A DNA stretch of 64,000 bases from Labia minor (taxonomy: Eukaryota; Arthropoda; Insecta; Dermaptera; Spongiphoridae), in assembly GCA_963082975.1 (NCBI GenBank), contig OY720345.1, positions 2,617,001 to 2,681,000 of the forward strand, written 5' to 3'. Shown piece by piece: positions 1 to 12,142 of this stretch. The stretch's first letter is position 1; each line of letters begins with the position of its first letter. A program made the position numbers and the translations under genes. The notes beneath the pieces were generated by a model that had not been told where the DNA came from, did no database searches, and worked only from the letters and a program-made list of their open reading frames with translations.

Positions 1-170
1 AAAAACAAAACTATTTATAAAATTTATTTCAATTTTTGTTTGATTGTGTGGGACTAAATGAGTTAAAAAGGTTAGTTTTAGTTTTATAAATCATATAAAA
101 CAAATGAAAAACTATTTCATACAGACTTTCAACCAAATAATACGTACTACTTTGAGGCTATGTATATATA
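1..170 (+). repeat. possible remnant of the HelA 3' region
   Basis: The stretch around 117-150 resembles the segment that lies just upstream of the 3' terminus in the HelA copies at 28,747-30,227 and 52,182-55,492: an ACTTTCAACC core followed by a run like AAATAATACGTA. The G+C-rich hairpin and the CTAG end found in the real copies are missing, so at best this is a decayed or truncated relic running in from the left edge. The call rests on short similarity judged by eye. Confidence 0.3.
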
Positions 171-3028
171 ACTTTAAAAACATTAATTTTATCATTTAAA
201 ATATTTTATAAAGTATAAAAAAAAAAATTAAGAAATAAATCAAATTTAAAATGTATTTATCAATATAATATGTGTAATTCATTTGTTTTTTTTTTTTTTT
301 TTTTTTTTGTTTTTTTTTTTAAATATGATCACATGACGAGGAAAAAATCAATCTACCTATTACATCACAAAAAAAATAAAAAAAAAATAATAAATAAATT
401 GATGTTATTCATTAATAAAAAGAAACTAATTGGATTTGTATTAAACATATATCGTTGTTTTGAATTTTAATAAATCATTCAATTAAAAAAAAAAAAAAAG
501 AGAAAATCCTTAGGTAATATTTAATATAATATATTAAAGGATAACAGAACATGCGTGGGTGCACGTAAAGAAATATGATCCGAATAAATTTTGATATTTT
601 TTTTTTTTTTTTTGGAGAGTAGTCTGATTTCTTATCATGGAAAGTATGGAAATAAATTAAATGTTATTATAATTTATTATAATGTAAATAATTTAAAAGC
701 ATGGATGATTTAAGCAGTTCATTCATATTTTCAACATTTCATCAAATTAATTTGATTAAATATAATTTAATTTTAAGGTTAGTAAAGCTAACCCCCCCCC
801 CCCCCCCAAAAAAAAGAGAGATTTAATATAATACAATCATTAAAAAAAAAATTCTGGTTTTTCGTGAATAAACTTAAAATTGTTTCATTTTGAATTCAAA
901 TAGAATAGATATATTATAATTTTACTATTATATTTATATTACAATATTTATATATTTACTTTTTTAAATAAGAAATAATTAAAAATAAATAAATACATAT
1001 AAATAATTAATGATATGATTATTTTAAAATAATTTAAATAGCAAAAGATAGAAGAGAAGTAATCACAAAAAAAAAAGATATATAATGACTCAGAATAAAT
1101 ATCATTGATGACGTAAAAAAATCACATGAGAAGAATATTTGATACATTAAAATCATAAAATTTATTTCTAGCTTTAGAATTGAACTTGTAAAAGTAATTG
1201 TGATGTTTCTGTATTTTATAATTATGGAAAAGACTATTATTATTATTATTATTATTATTGTATAAACTATAAATAGTTTAGTTTAATTTATTTATTCTTT
1301 TTTTATTACCGGCCTCTCTACTAACAACTAAGATAGTAATAGTTTTTTTTTAATAATATTTTTTATTCTATTCTAATTACGTTATAATATTAGCTTTTTT
1401 TTTGTTTAATATGTATTATTAATTGATTTCATTTTATTAATTGGAAAGTATATACGAGTATAGCACATTTCTACTATACATATTATAATTATTTCTAAAT
1501 GATGACAAAATTTGAATTTTTGATGCACTGATGATAGACAGTATCCTCCTCAACCCGTATAAATAAATATCAATTACATTTGTTAAGTTAAATGGATTAC
1601 AAAAATAATACGATTGCTTGAATTGCAATAAGCTTGGATGGATCAACTTAGATTATAAATGAGCTTTATGTATTCATGAATACCTAGTAATTAATTAAAG
1701 TTAAAGGCAAACAAATAAATGGCCGAAAAGAGATGAAAAGGAAGGCAGATGGTTGAAAACGAATCCTCATTGGTAGATTTGGTGTTGTTTCCATATCCGA
1801 GTAACGATTAGAGCTTTCCAACTCAGTCAGTAGCAAACTCTATAAAGAGTGATGGACACTAAGACCGCTTGTTAGTAAAGTTTTCCTTGACGACAGGGAA
1901 AAGGGGAAGGGACACTTCAGAAAAAGGAGGGGGGGGGGGATGAGATCCCATTCCTCTTCCTTATCCATCAGTGGCGTCATCCAATTAATCAAGAAACAAC
2001 CGTCTTTTCATAGTAGGGCTTCTTTTTTTTTTTATTCCAAGTTTAATTATTTTCTTTCTCTTTACAAATCGATTGTAATTGGATCAATTTCTCAAATTCC
2101 TGCGACTGATGAAATTTACCTATCAATGGCATCACAGCGTTAAAACGTTTAAGCCCTTGTTTTGTTGGCGTCCTACTCTACTCTATATGTAAATTTATTT
2201 ATCAAGTGTTTTTTTTTTTTGTTTTGTTTTTTTAGTTGTTCATCTAATTGAGAAAAAGGAAGGAAAAATTACAGTAGATCTTATGCAAAATATTCTTTGA
2301 ACGATCCGTTTCACTATTTATTTAGAAGATTATTATTTAAATCTACGCAAAAAAAAAAAATATTAAATGCATATGTTTTATTAAGTAAGAAATAAGCTTT
2401 ATTTGATGTAAATTATTATTAAAAAAAAATGACTGATATATTTTAATAAAAATAAAAGATTGATTTATTCATTAAAAGATTTGAATAAAAATAATAAAAA
2501 AATAAATAAAAATAAATAGTGACAAGGGAATTATTCTATTTTTGAATTTTAGTGAGAAATTCAACTACATAATGTACATAGCTTAAGTAATGAAAATTGA
2601 GAAATTAAAAAATAAGCTGTTTTAGGTTAATAAGGTCAATTATAAAGATATTAATTAGTATATTAATCATACAACGCATCTATCTTGACTTGCTAGGAAA
2701 GTAGAAATAGAATATAATAATAAAATATAATGACAAAATGTCTAGTATTCTTGTTTTTCTTCTTATCACACTTATCAATATTATTTATTCGTTTAAATAG
2801 TATGTATGGTAAACTTGACACATTACTACACGGTTTCTATTTATATATAAATTTCTATATATTATATGTAAGTATTATGATTATAAATGATTTATTTGAA
2901 ATTTTTTTATAAAATCTGTGCATTTATATTTTATAAGACTTTTCACACTCCTTTATTTTGAATATATAGAATGAGAAAATAAAGAATTATAATAACTAAC
3001 ATACTCTTGTTTTATAAGATATTTTATA
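171..3028. other. A+T-rich spacer, no gene recognised
   Basis: The stretch holds long T and A homopolymers (for example 287-320), a run of 16 C at 792-807 and a TTA microsatellite near 1,238-1,260. A more complex segment lies at about 1,730-2,160. Its ORFs are short and resemble no known protein. I see no splice-like exon chain and no repeat shared with the rest of the window. Confidence 0.6.
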
Positions 3029-3460
3029 TCTTATCTTATTATACTAGCAAAAATTGTATATATTGTTGGATTAATTTATTAATTAACCGCTGTGGACGGA
3101 TTTTTTTGAAATTCACACCATAGATAATATTTATAAATACAAATCGATCTGTATTGGTTTCAGCCTGGAGAAAAATCACCTTCATTAGTTATTTCTTAAT
3201 TTAAATTTATATATGGATGACGTCAGAAATGACTGTCTCTTGCCAATTTTTTTTTAATTTATATTGTATTAATATTTTTTTTATATTTAAAATATTTTAA
3301 AATTTATTATTTAATTTCGAAATAAAATTAAAAATATTTATTAATCTCTCAAAAAAATGGCAAACAAATACGGTTTGGTAATTGTCTTGCAAACATTATA
3401 AATAATGTTATTTTTATTCTCTAAAATATATTAGCCGAGGGTTAAACGATTGGTCCGACG
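3029..3460 (+). mobile_element. HelB Helitron-like fragment, 5' end
   Basis: It begins with TCTTATCTTATTATACTAGC preceded by A, the 5' terminus shared by the copies at 7,406-9,105, 18,859-20,158 and 33,347-38,714. The conserved body follows: a segment with TTGAAATTCACACCATAGAT, a GATGACGTCA stretch and an A/T-only block of alternating TTTAAAATATTTTAAAAT type. Near 3,430 it enters the degenerate tRNA-like part of the family. The 3' palindrome of complete copies is absent, so this copy is truncated on its right side. Confidence 0.65.
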
Positions 3461-5289
3461 ATAAAAAATAAAAATAAAAATAGTAATAATAAAATGGAGA
3501 TATATTCCAAAAAAGAGAAATTTGTTGATATGTTTTTGATATTTTTTTGTAATTTAATTTCTCTAAACTAAATGGTTGGGCTTTATTTTATAAGAGTTCC
3601 CCTGTAACCCCAGTCCCCTCTGTAGAGCCATCCTGTCCTAAGATTTGTGCAGAGGGGTGGCGGTTACATTGATATAAGTGTCTCAATTTTATATTTGTTT
3701 AACCAATTGCAATTTTTAAAGGATGGACCACTCAGATGTTCATGTAATGTAATTTGCGTCCCTCTTCTTTCTAATTCTTAATGGATTGGAGAGTCATGTT
3801 GGAGGGTTGAGTTTCGATAGGTCGGCACCATCCATCGGTATATATGGGGTTAATCCAGAATGATGTCTTTCTGATCTCTCCATCCCGAAGAATGTTCTTG
3901 GACTGACCACTCCATAAAGTACCATCATCTCATTCTCCCTCAGGACAAAAAATATTTCAGAAATATCATCAACAAATCAATCATAAAGTACAAGTATTAT
4001 AATTGTTGAGACTTATCAAGCATACGCAAAAATACATAGAAGAATAAAAAAAACAAACAAACAAATTTTGGTTACTACCGTTTTGATCGCTACCCAATTT
4101 GGCCAACTGTACAAATCTAAAGTCCTTGCAAGCATCAATTTTAAATGGGTAATATGTATCCCACAGGGATCAACTACCTCACTTCTACTATATATATAAG
4201 AAATTTGAAATAATTAAAGTACCAATAATAACTATATATATATTTATATATTTATAGTTTTCTAATTGAGGAAACTTTTTATTTATATTAAATAGATTGT
4301 GTATACACGAATCATAAATCTAAATGATGAGGGCTCAAACATGATAGTGATTCATGATTGTAAACCTCCACGGAGAGATTCAAACAAAATCGAACGAACG
4401 TGGCAAGAATATGTGTTGGTGTGCAAGCATGCATGCACGCATGCATGCATCTGGTTTGGTTGGTAATTAACAGCCCAAGTTGTTATGTATATTAGATCAA
4501 ACTACTCCCTTTGCATTGCCCATTTGGTAGTATTTATTTTCCCCCTTGACTTTATTCTTCTCCCCTTTACTTGCTCTCTTCCTCAAATAGGCAAATATTT
4601 ATTTAATTTAATTAAAATAACAATTTTTTTTTTTATTAAAAAACAATATCATAGTACACGTGTGAATTAATATAAATATGATTTATTGTGAATTTTGCAT
4701 TTATAAATAATAATTATGCAAGTTAACATATACTAGAAAAATAAGATAAGATAAAATATAAACGATAAACGATTTATAATAATCTAAGACAAGTTAATGG
4801 TAATAATTATCTAGACGATATGATTATTAGTGTATAATTGCAAATCATTTAGAATGAATACAAATCTATTAGATAAAATAATTATTCATTTAAAAAAAAA
4901 AACAAAAAACATTCGGGTATTTAAGATACTCAGCAAAGCACAAATGGATTAGCATAGAAATTGCAGTTTTGAATTTTTCACTTCAAAAAATAAATAAATT
5001 TTCATATTAAGAAAGTTTAATAGGACAGAGGTCAAAGCTTTTAGGAACATGGAAGATTGATGTCTTTTACATATTTTTGAAAGAAACCAAGAAGTTAAAA
5101 AAACATTTTAAATAAATAAACAGTAAAAGGTTGAAAATTAATTTACTTTCGATGTAAATATAAAAAAAAAATATTAAAATAAAATTAACAGAATAATTTT
5201 TAAAGAGTTTATTTTTTATGAGAATAATTAAAAAATAAAAATTTTTAATTACAAATCTTATAAATAAAAATAAATTTGTTTTCCAGTAT
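3461..5289. other. spacer with a moderately complex island, no gene recognised
   Basis: About 3,590-3,960 is less A+T-biased than its surroundings but gives no ORF that I recognise. A GCAT-type microsatellite lies at 4,423-4,452. The rest is A+T-rich DNA with homopolymer runs. Nothing here matches the repeat families seen elsewhere in the window. Confidence 0.55.
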
Positions 5290-5715
5290 TATCAAATGCT
5301 TCAAGCTCCATCCGCTGAAACATTCTCCAATCAACTCAGTTTAGATGAAACTGGATGCGTAAAATTACCGACTGACTTCTGCACAATCTCTCATTGAATA
5401 AATATTTCCCGATGCACACACGAATTACATAAATCTCGAGTGGCTTGCAGAAAGAGCAATTTTAGCGGCAAAAAATGTGAACGTTTGACATTTTGAACCT
5501 TAAGATACAACAGTTATTGCAATGGGACTTGGTATCATATAAATCTATTGATACAGTTTGCAATTCCACTGAAGCTGTAATTTTTCCAACAGAGTTTTTG
5601 AACTCACTGGATTGGCCAGGCATGCCACCTCATTACTTACAATTGAAGGTTCGATCTCCAATTAGTTTGCTTCGTAATTTATTAACTAGTTATTATTTAG
5701 GTTTATTATTTTAAA
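5290..5715 (+). pseudogene. Helitron PIF1-like helicase, C-terminal relic
   Basis: Conceptual translation over several frames gives the C-terminal part of the PIF1-type helicase of autonomous Helitron Rep-helicase proteins. Recognisable segments, in order, are KLPTDFC, then WLAERAILAAKN at about 5,440-5,475, then YKSIDTV, then FPTEFLNSL, PGMPPH and LQLKV. The order and spacing follow the family's terminal helicase motifs, where the last block normally continues as a P-I-x-L-L-R-N-L segment; here this reads SPISLLRNL. Stops and frame changes interrupt the first half, and only 5,493-5,714 is open. No Rep (HUH) nuclease motif is visible nearby. This is the only trace in the window of the machinery that moves the many non-autonomous Helitrons around it. 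Identification as Helitron helicase is firm; its link to the HelA or HelB family is inference. Confidence 0.8.
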
Positions 5716-6273
5716 TTTTTTTCATAAAAATATTTGAAATTTTTTAATCTGTTTTTCGTTTATTTTTTTATTTTCTTCTAATTTTTTGATAATTAATTCT
5801 TATAAATTTTTTATTTAATTTTATATATATATTTTATCTATTTTCGTGTTTATTTTTTATTAAATTACTAATTTATATTTATTTATTTATTGTTCTTTTC
5901 ATATATTATCACTATATTAAAAATGCGTAGACGACGACCAAAAAAGAAATTAAGATAATTTATTAAGTTGGGAATTTTTCGGGATTCTGGGTCTTAGACT
6001 GTGTGTCCAAGAGAAAATGCCATCGAGCATCTCCTGATTTTACACCTGGATAATCGTAATAAGAGGTGTTTGTTTTTTGTCCATTTTTTTCAGAACCCTT
6101 TCCATGTATATTAGCGGGGTACGTCAACACAAAGAAATGTTGGTAAATGAGGAAAAATGCAATTAATGTAGTATCTCTGTATAATTGTTTTCAGTGAAGT
6201 AAATCTGCTTTATATAAAATTGAAAAAATTGTATTTTTAGTTGACATGATTGTCATGGTTACGATATAACATA
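5716..6273. other. A+T-rich tail of the helicase relic, no gene
   Basis: T-rich DNA runs to about 5,920, followed by a short basic-residue stretch near 5,925-5,955 and a moderately complex segment at 5,960-6,200. It may be the 3' part of the decayed autonomous Helitron, but no terminal hairpin or CTAG end was found here. Confidence 0.4.
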
Positions 6274-6533
6274 TCTTATATATAAAATTCTCGTGTCACA
6301 AAACCTTGAAATGATACTCCTCCGAAACGGCTGGACCGATTCTTATGAAATTTTTTATGCATATTCAGTAGGTCTCAGGGCATGTCAGACTTCTTTTATT
6401 AAACCGCTAATTGGTAAGGTGTGTCCAGGGGGTAGTATTTAACTAAAAATAGTTTAGTGCTAGATCATAGAGGCACTGCTGGCGATAACCCCGTCTGGGT
6501 GTGGAGAGCGCCGAAGGCGCTCGGAGCAGCTAG
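6274..6533 (+). mobile_element. HelA non-autonomous Helitron, 260 bp
   Basis: The 5' terminus is TCTTATATATAAAATTCTCG and the 3' terminus carries the hairpin GAGCGCCGAAGGCGCTC followed by GGAGCAGCTAG. The element is flanked by A on the left and T on the right, with no target-site duplication, as expected for Helitrons inserting between A and T. Its first ~200 bp match the start of the copy at 22,447-24,204, including the segment ACGGCTGGACCGATTCTTAT. It then jumps, near a GGCGATA sequence, straight to the 3' end. It looks like an internal-deletion derivative that kept only the two ends. Confidence 0.9.
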
Positions 6534-6739
6534 TAATATATATAATTTTTTTGTTGATAAAATTGTAAAGGCTCTAATTTGATCAATTATTAATTAGTAT
6601 TTAAGTAATTATTAGTCTTTGTGTTATTCTGATGTATAAGCTATATTATTGCAAAATTTCATTAAAATCTATTCAGTATTTTTATTTTAAGAGTAACAAA
6701 CATCCTCACAAACATTTGCCTTTATATTATATATATATA

Positions 6740-6900
6740 CTAGCTGCTCAGAGCGTCTTCGGCCCCTGTACCTCCGAGTGGTATATTTTTTTGAAATTCA
6801 CACCAGAGATAGTAATTAGTAATAAGAAAAATCGAGTTTTATTGATCACATCTCTGAGAAAAATCATCTTCATTAGTTTTTTCTTAATTTAAATGTATCT
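6740..6900 (-). mobile_element. HelA 3' end joined to HelB body (chimeric fragment)
   Basis: Read on the minus strand, 6,740-6,775 ends in GAGCAGCTAG followed by T, the HelA 3' terminus, with a mutated hairpin (GCCGAAGACGCTC). Immediately to the right, on the plus strand, sits the HelB body with TTGAAATTCACACCAGAGAT and the following 100 bases. The two families are therefore fused or inserted into one another. The short ORF across this region is not a gene. Confidence 0.6.
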
Positions 6901-7405
6901 ATTAATGCAATAAAAAACAGATTTGGATATAACATAAATATTATTTATTTTATTTTATTTATAATAAATACGTAAGATATAAGAAGCGGTGGCTGTGACG
7001 TCACACATAAAAATAATAAAAAGTAAGAAAAAAATTATTTTTTCACTTTTCTCCAAAAGTATTTATTGTTTTCCAATGAATTTCAGGCCTTTAATAGATT
7101 AGCCCGAAGGCTATCCAATGGCATTGGAATGGCCCAAATCGCATAAGTCGTTTAGGAGTATGGGATAGAATTGTCTTTTAAATATATATATATATTAGAT
7201 TAGATATTAGATTAGATTAGATGTTTTTTTTTTATTTAAAAATTAATTATGTTAAATAATAAATAAGAAATGGCAAAATATAGTTTATCCATTGATCTTA
7301 AAATTAGTTGATTATCTCTTAATTATATGCTTTTTTAAGGCCGTGTACTGCTAGTTATTAATATTAATCTTGGCACAAATTTTTGATTTGTAAAACAATC
7401 AATAA
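6901..7405. other. A+T-rich spacer with degenerate repeat pieces
   Basis: HelB-like A/T-only body continues to about 7,060. A segment at 7,085-7,180 (containing AGCCCGAAGG and TTTAGGAGTATGGGATAGAA) looks like another Helitron-type end region. It is followed by a short ATTAGATT tandem run at 7,194-7,220. No gene was seen. Confidence 0.4.
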
Positions 7406-9105
7406 AAGTACCGGGACCCCGAGCCTCGGCTCGGTACTTAAGTTAAAAAAAATGATTCATTATTATTGGATTTGGCTGGTAATATTAATACCTGGGACAC
7501 CGAGCTCTCGCTCTACCCTTTAAAAAATATTGATATACAATTCTTTAATTATTTATTACAATTATTAAATGTTACACATTTGCATCAATCTGATTAAAAC
7601 GAATGAACTTGTGCTCCTCAATAATACATAAATATATAATATATAGGTACATATATTTTTTTTCTATAGTGTTTTTTGAAAAACTGTTTAGCGCCCCAAG
7701 TGGTTATAAAACAAACTAAAGACAAAAAACGTGCTTTGCAGCTTTTCGGAATTAAAAAAGCAAAATTGGCAGTCGTGGGACTGGCCGACAGAAGTGAAAA
7801 CTTCTGCGTAAGAAATTTTAAAACAGACGAAATTCGCGCTATTTCACGAGAAAGATGAATTTCATATGCATGTATATATATATAACTTATATATTATTTT
7901 AAACATATATTTTAAACAAATTTGTAACTTATATTTATATATATATAAATACACAACTTTGTTTAAAATATTGCAATACGAACTGTTTTATGATTCTTAT
8001 CTCTAACATAAAATATATATTTATTATGTAAAGTTCATTTCATATATACATATATAATCAAAATTATACGAAATGAACTTGAATAATTTATAAAACAGTT
8101 CTAATGACAATTCAAATTTCGCGCTCTGTTATAAGAAATTTGAAAGCAGACGTAATGTGCGCTAGCAAAAGTGCTCAACGCCGCTAAAGAAGTTTTCACT
8201 TTAAAAATTATTTAATATTTGGAAATATATCTGACTTATAGAAAAAATGAATATTAATTAAAGAAAGAAATTGTTTTTAAAATATCCTGAATAATATGTA
8301 ACAATTTTCAAGATAGAAATTTATTACAATATTACGATTATTAACTGTTGCATCATTGCATCAATCTGATTAAAATGAATGGAACTTCGGGTACTCAATA
8401 ATAATAAATAAAATAATATTAATAAATATATTAAATAATATTTTATTGAAAAAATATTAAAAATTATAAAACTATCTAAAACTTAATTAATAAAAGAACA
8501 ATGAATAAATAAATATAAAATAGTAATTTATTAAAAAGTAAACAATAGATAAAAAGAAAAAAAATAACAAATTCATTATTTTCATTTTTAAATAACGATT
8601 CACCCGGCGAGTTTCGAACCGACGAAATCCACTCGTTAAAACATCAATCTACCCTCTGGACTATATATATTTATATAAAAAATTGATATTTTTTTACTGT
8701 CTTAGCAGGCAGTATGTATTTGTTGTTTTTTATTTTTTTTTTTTTGAGAGAGATTAATAAATATCTATATATATTTTATTAAAAATAAATATTTTTAATT
8801 TTATTTCGAAATTAAATAATAAATTTTAAAATATTTTAAATAAAAAAAAATATTAATACAATTTCAGTTAAAAAATAAAAATGGATGCCAATTTTGACGT
8901 TTTCCATATATAATTTTCAATTAAGAAATTAATAATGAAGCTGTATGTTTCAAGAGATATCATCAATAAAACTTAATTTTTCTTTATAAATACTATATCT
9001 AGTGTGAATTTGAAAAAAATCGTTAGAGCGGTTTTTGAGAACCAATGGCTATAGATAAATAGATAGATAGATATATACAATTTTAGCTAGTATAATAAGA
9101 TAAGA
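7406..9105 (-). mobile_element. HelB Helitron-like element, complete copy
   Basis: On the minus strand it starts at 9,105 with TCTTATCTTATTATACTAGC after an A. It passes through a TATC microsatellite, then AGCCATTGGTTCTCAAAAAC, the A/T-only body, a tRNA-like segment (8,599-8,662) and a long A+T-rich middle. It ends at 7,406 with a palindromic 3' terminus: CCGAGCC/GGCTCGG arms inside AAGTACCG...CGGTACTT arms. At 1.7 kb it is the longest uninterrupted copy here. Short ORFs inside, such as 7,676-7,858, belong to the repeat and resemble no protein I know. The 5' A/TC rule fits Helitrons. The 3' end lacks a canonical CTRR, so the class is an inference from structure. Confidence 0.75.
8599..8662 (-). 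other. tRNA-like segment inside HelB
   Basis: On the minus strand it holds an A-box-like AGTCCAGAGGGTAGA and, 30-40 nt later, a B-box-like GGTTCGAAACTC, the spacing of an RNA polymerase III internal promoter. The T-loop centre is tRNA-like, but no acceptor stem can be closed around it, so it is not a tRNA gene. The related position in the copy at 18,859-20,158 keeps a weaker version. Confidence 0.5.
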
Positions 9106-10852
9106 TATATTCTTTATGTTGGAAATAGTCTAATGTCAAATTCATTAGTTTTATTTTTATTATATAGTTGATTGAAAATAATTTCGTTTTTTTTTATTAT
9201 TTTCTAAATTTAAGAATTGCAAAATTATAAGAAATTGTAATTTTAAGTAATGAGGAGAAGGGATCAAAAGGAAACTGTTGATCTTATTTTCTTTTTTAGT
9301 TTTCTCTTTAGAATAGAGATCAGCTGCATTTTTTGTTTTTATATTCTGACACATTTTTCAAAAATTTAATTTTAGTTTTTGAAATTGTTTATAAAATCAT
9401 TATTTTACATTTAATCGTATCTCATTTATCATTTTACATAAATTAAACTCTCATATAAATATGAAAAATAACATCAAAATGTGAATTTATTTAGTGGAAA
9501 TTTCGAATGCTAATTCAAGATCTTTAAGACCAAAATATTATTATCCCATAGGTGTTATTGTGTTTCTATAGAAATTTTTCATAAAATAATTCACTACTTA
9601 ATTGAAGTGTTTTAAAAGACGATATAAAAAAAATAGAATCTAAATAAAATTGAAACATATTTAGATTTATAAACGAGTATATTTTTTTGTTTTGTTTTGT
9701 TTCTTTTCTACTTTAACTTTATAATATATAATATAAATCCATTTAACTAACATTTTCTTTTTTCTACTTTTAAGTCTCTTCAAACATCCGAGATTCTTTT
9801 CACGCTTTGTTTGAGAGTTCAAGATTGATCTATCAGACTTCTTCTCCCCCGAGAATCAATTTTTGATGGTGTGGACTTATAAAGAAATCCTTGATAGATT
9901 AAAGGAAAAAATCTTTTAAATCTATTTGATTTCAAATCCAATGAATGAATCTTTAAACTATCAGGCAATTATATTATATATTTTTTTTAAAATCTATTTA
10001 TTCTTTTAATTTAAAACCCTCTTCTTCTTCAATGTTTAATTTTTTTTTTTTCGTTAATAATAAATTGTTATTTTAGAGAAAATTTTAATCTTGGTTTAAA
10101 ATATCTTTGTCTTGACTGTTGATATTATTCCCCCCTTTTGAAGCGCTTGAATGAATAGGAAATCAAAGGTTCCTTGTTTCTAACAGAAAATTTTTCTAGT
10201 AAAAGATTAAGCAAACCTTTATAAACGATGTCGCCTCTTTTATAACATAGTATATTATTCTCTTTTAGGTATTATGATAATAATCTCAATATGTTACTAT
10301 ATAATAAGTAATAAGCAATAATAAAATTTACACAATTCATTGAGAAATAATAAAAATAAAAATAAAAAAAAAAAAGCGGTGCGTGTACTTATGTACGCGC
10401 GTGAGAAGTTATACTTCTTTGGCATCATTAAAAAAAAATTGAAAATTAATATATTTATATAATAAAATATATTTAATATATACATTTAATATAAATTTAA
10501 ATAATATAATAATATATTATTAATAATAATATATAATAATAAGTATTTAACATTAATAATTTAATAATATTTAGTGTTAATTATATTAAATAATTAATTT
10601 ATATCAATAAATAATACATACGGATAGTTAACCTCAAAAGTATATAAGCACATTTTTTGTTTTCACTAATATTCACAAATAGTAAGTAATATCAATCAAA
10701 ATATTCAATTTAAATCACTACTGAATATAATTTATTAGCACACATATATAATTCGAAATGAAATGTTCAAGCGGTCCATTAGAAACAACACAAATGAAAC
10801 GAAATGTTGACATCTATCTATCTATCTATTTATTTGGTCTGGTATTAGATTG

Positions 10853-10898
<46 letters not shown>

Positions 10899-11042
10899 TC
10901 TTGGAATTATTATAATTTTCTACACACCTTAGATTAGATATGACATCAAGAATTCAACAAGATTCTTCATATTTTGTGTTTAATTAAAAAATTGTTAATA
11001 ATCTATCCATGGGATGGCATATATGGTTAAAATAAGATAATA
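9106..11042. other. A+T-rich spacer, no gene recognised
   Basis: The stretch contains poly-A/T runs and an (AT)n tract at 10,855-10,897. A short G+C-richer block at about 10,372-10,430 carries the palindrome GAAGTTATACTTC with flanking GCGC; a related inverted sequence recurs near 11,235-11,262. No coding signal was seen. Confidence 0.5.
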
Positions 11043-11147
11043 ATGTTGGGGATTCGTCATAGCCTAGTGGGTAGAGCGCTCGCTTGCTTTGAGCGCTATG
11101 ACGTAGTCGAAGAGAGACATGGTAGGTTCGAATCCTACTTCAGGCAA
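11043..11147 (+). other. tRNA-derived element or tRNA pseudogene
   Basis: A near-consensus A box (TAGCCTAGTGGGTAGAGCG, from 11,060) and B box (GGTTCGAATCC, from 11,125) are present. The T arm is perfect: stem GTAGG/CCTAC around loop TTCGAAT. The two boxes are about 55 nt apart, which would need an intron or a long variable arm. The seven bases after the T arm do not pair with any seven before the D arm, so a working tRNA is unlikely. An extra 8-bp inverted pair, GTCATAGC at 11,056 and GCTATGAC at 11,095, encloses the A box. A tRNA-derived SINE head is the best guess. Confidence 0.5.
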
Positions 11148-11958
11148 ATAAAAATTTATTTTTCTGGAAAAACAAAAAAACTGTTAATTTTTCGTGTCAC
11201 ACATCTTAAAATTTCACTCCCCATCAATTTTCCATAACGCGCCTAAAGAAGTATAACTTCAAAAAAAATTTCATTGATGAATTAATTAATATAAAATTTA
11301 TTCTTATTACCTATTCAAAATTAAAACTAAATAATGTTTAGAAATTTATTTATTTATTTATTTCTTATTTATTTCCAGGGAGTTGGAATTCATTTTTGCA
11401 TTGACTAAAGAATATTATATGTAAGTATGTATGTTTGTATGTAATACTTTTAAAAAACCTTTCTAATTCAGTTCGAGTTCCATTTATTCAGTCTAAAAAT
11501 AAATTATGTTTTGGACAGACTTTAGATACCATCCAAATGAAGTGTCTATTGATGAAAATTTCAAATTAGATTATTAATTAATATAATAATATAATTTGTT
11601 AAAGTTGGTATGTTAAATCATATAATGATATTCTATTTTTTTTTTTACATTTATGTAGAAATTAGTATTAAAAAGAAATGTTTAAATAAATAAATTTATG
11701 GTAAGAAAAAAAGATTAAGTAAATTGTTTATATATTAATAAATAAATAAAAAAACTAAAAAATTGAACGATTATACGTTTTTCAATCTCTCTATGAATAT
11801 TCATTGAAATATAAAATCTATATTTCATTTAAATGTGTGCATGAGTGTATGGATATGTGATATAAATATATGTAAATTTTCTGTACACAATCAGATTAAT
11901 ATTTTTTATTTTTTTTTTATTTTTGTCCTTTATTGGATTGGATTATTTATCTTTTTAT
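11148..11958. other. A+T-rich spacer, no gene recognised
   Basis: The first ~110 bases may be the body of the preceding tRNA-derived element, ending near AAAGAAGTATAACTTC at about 11,247. Beyond that there is only A+T-rich DNA. Confidence 0.45.
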
Positions 11959-12142
11959 CACGTTTTTCTTAGCTTGCTTTCTTGTTTATCTGTTCGGATC
12001 AAATCTTGCAATCGAAATTTCGACCACTTCCAGTCATCCAATCGCTCTGAAACTTTTCAGAGTTATGTATTCTGGATGACAATACAATAAAATAACACAT
12101 TCGTAGCTTGCAAGTGATTAATTAGAGCATAATTAATGAATA
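11959..12142 (+). repeat. dispersed repeat R1, copy 1
   Basis: It is nearly identical to 13,264-13,463. It starts CACGTTTTTCTTAGCTTGC and contains CGAAATTTCGACCACTTCC and TCCAATCGCTCTGAAACTTT, with a GTTT/ATCT-type simple repeat close to its start. It ends with CGTAGCTTGCAAG and a short A+T-rich tail. The microsatellite near one end and the inverted AGCTTGC-like bases near both ends suggest a small non-autonomous element. Confidence 0.7.

Noticed and set aside
792-807. Run of 16 C as a regulatory or structural element
   Set aside because: It is a single homopolymer beside A runs with no partner G run or conserved context; it could also be a sequencing-length artefact.
7676-7858. 60-codon ORF as a small protein gene
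   Set aside because: It lies within a HelB copy. It ends in an AGAAGT...ACTTCT-type palindrome context also found in repeat DNA nearby, and matches no known protein.
11043-11147. Functional tRNA gene
   Set aside because: No acceptor stem can be formed and A-to-B box spacing is too long, so only a tRNA-derived element is supported.
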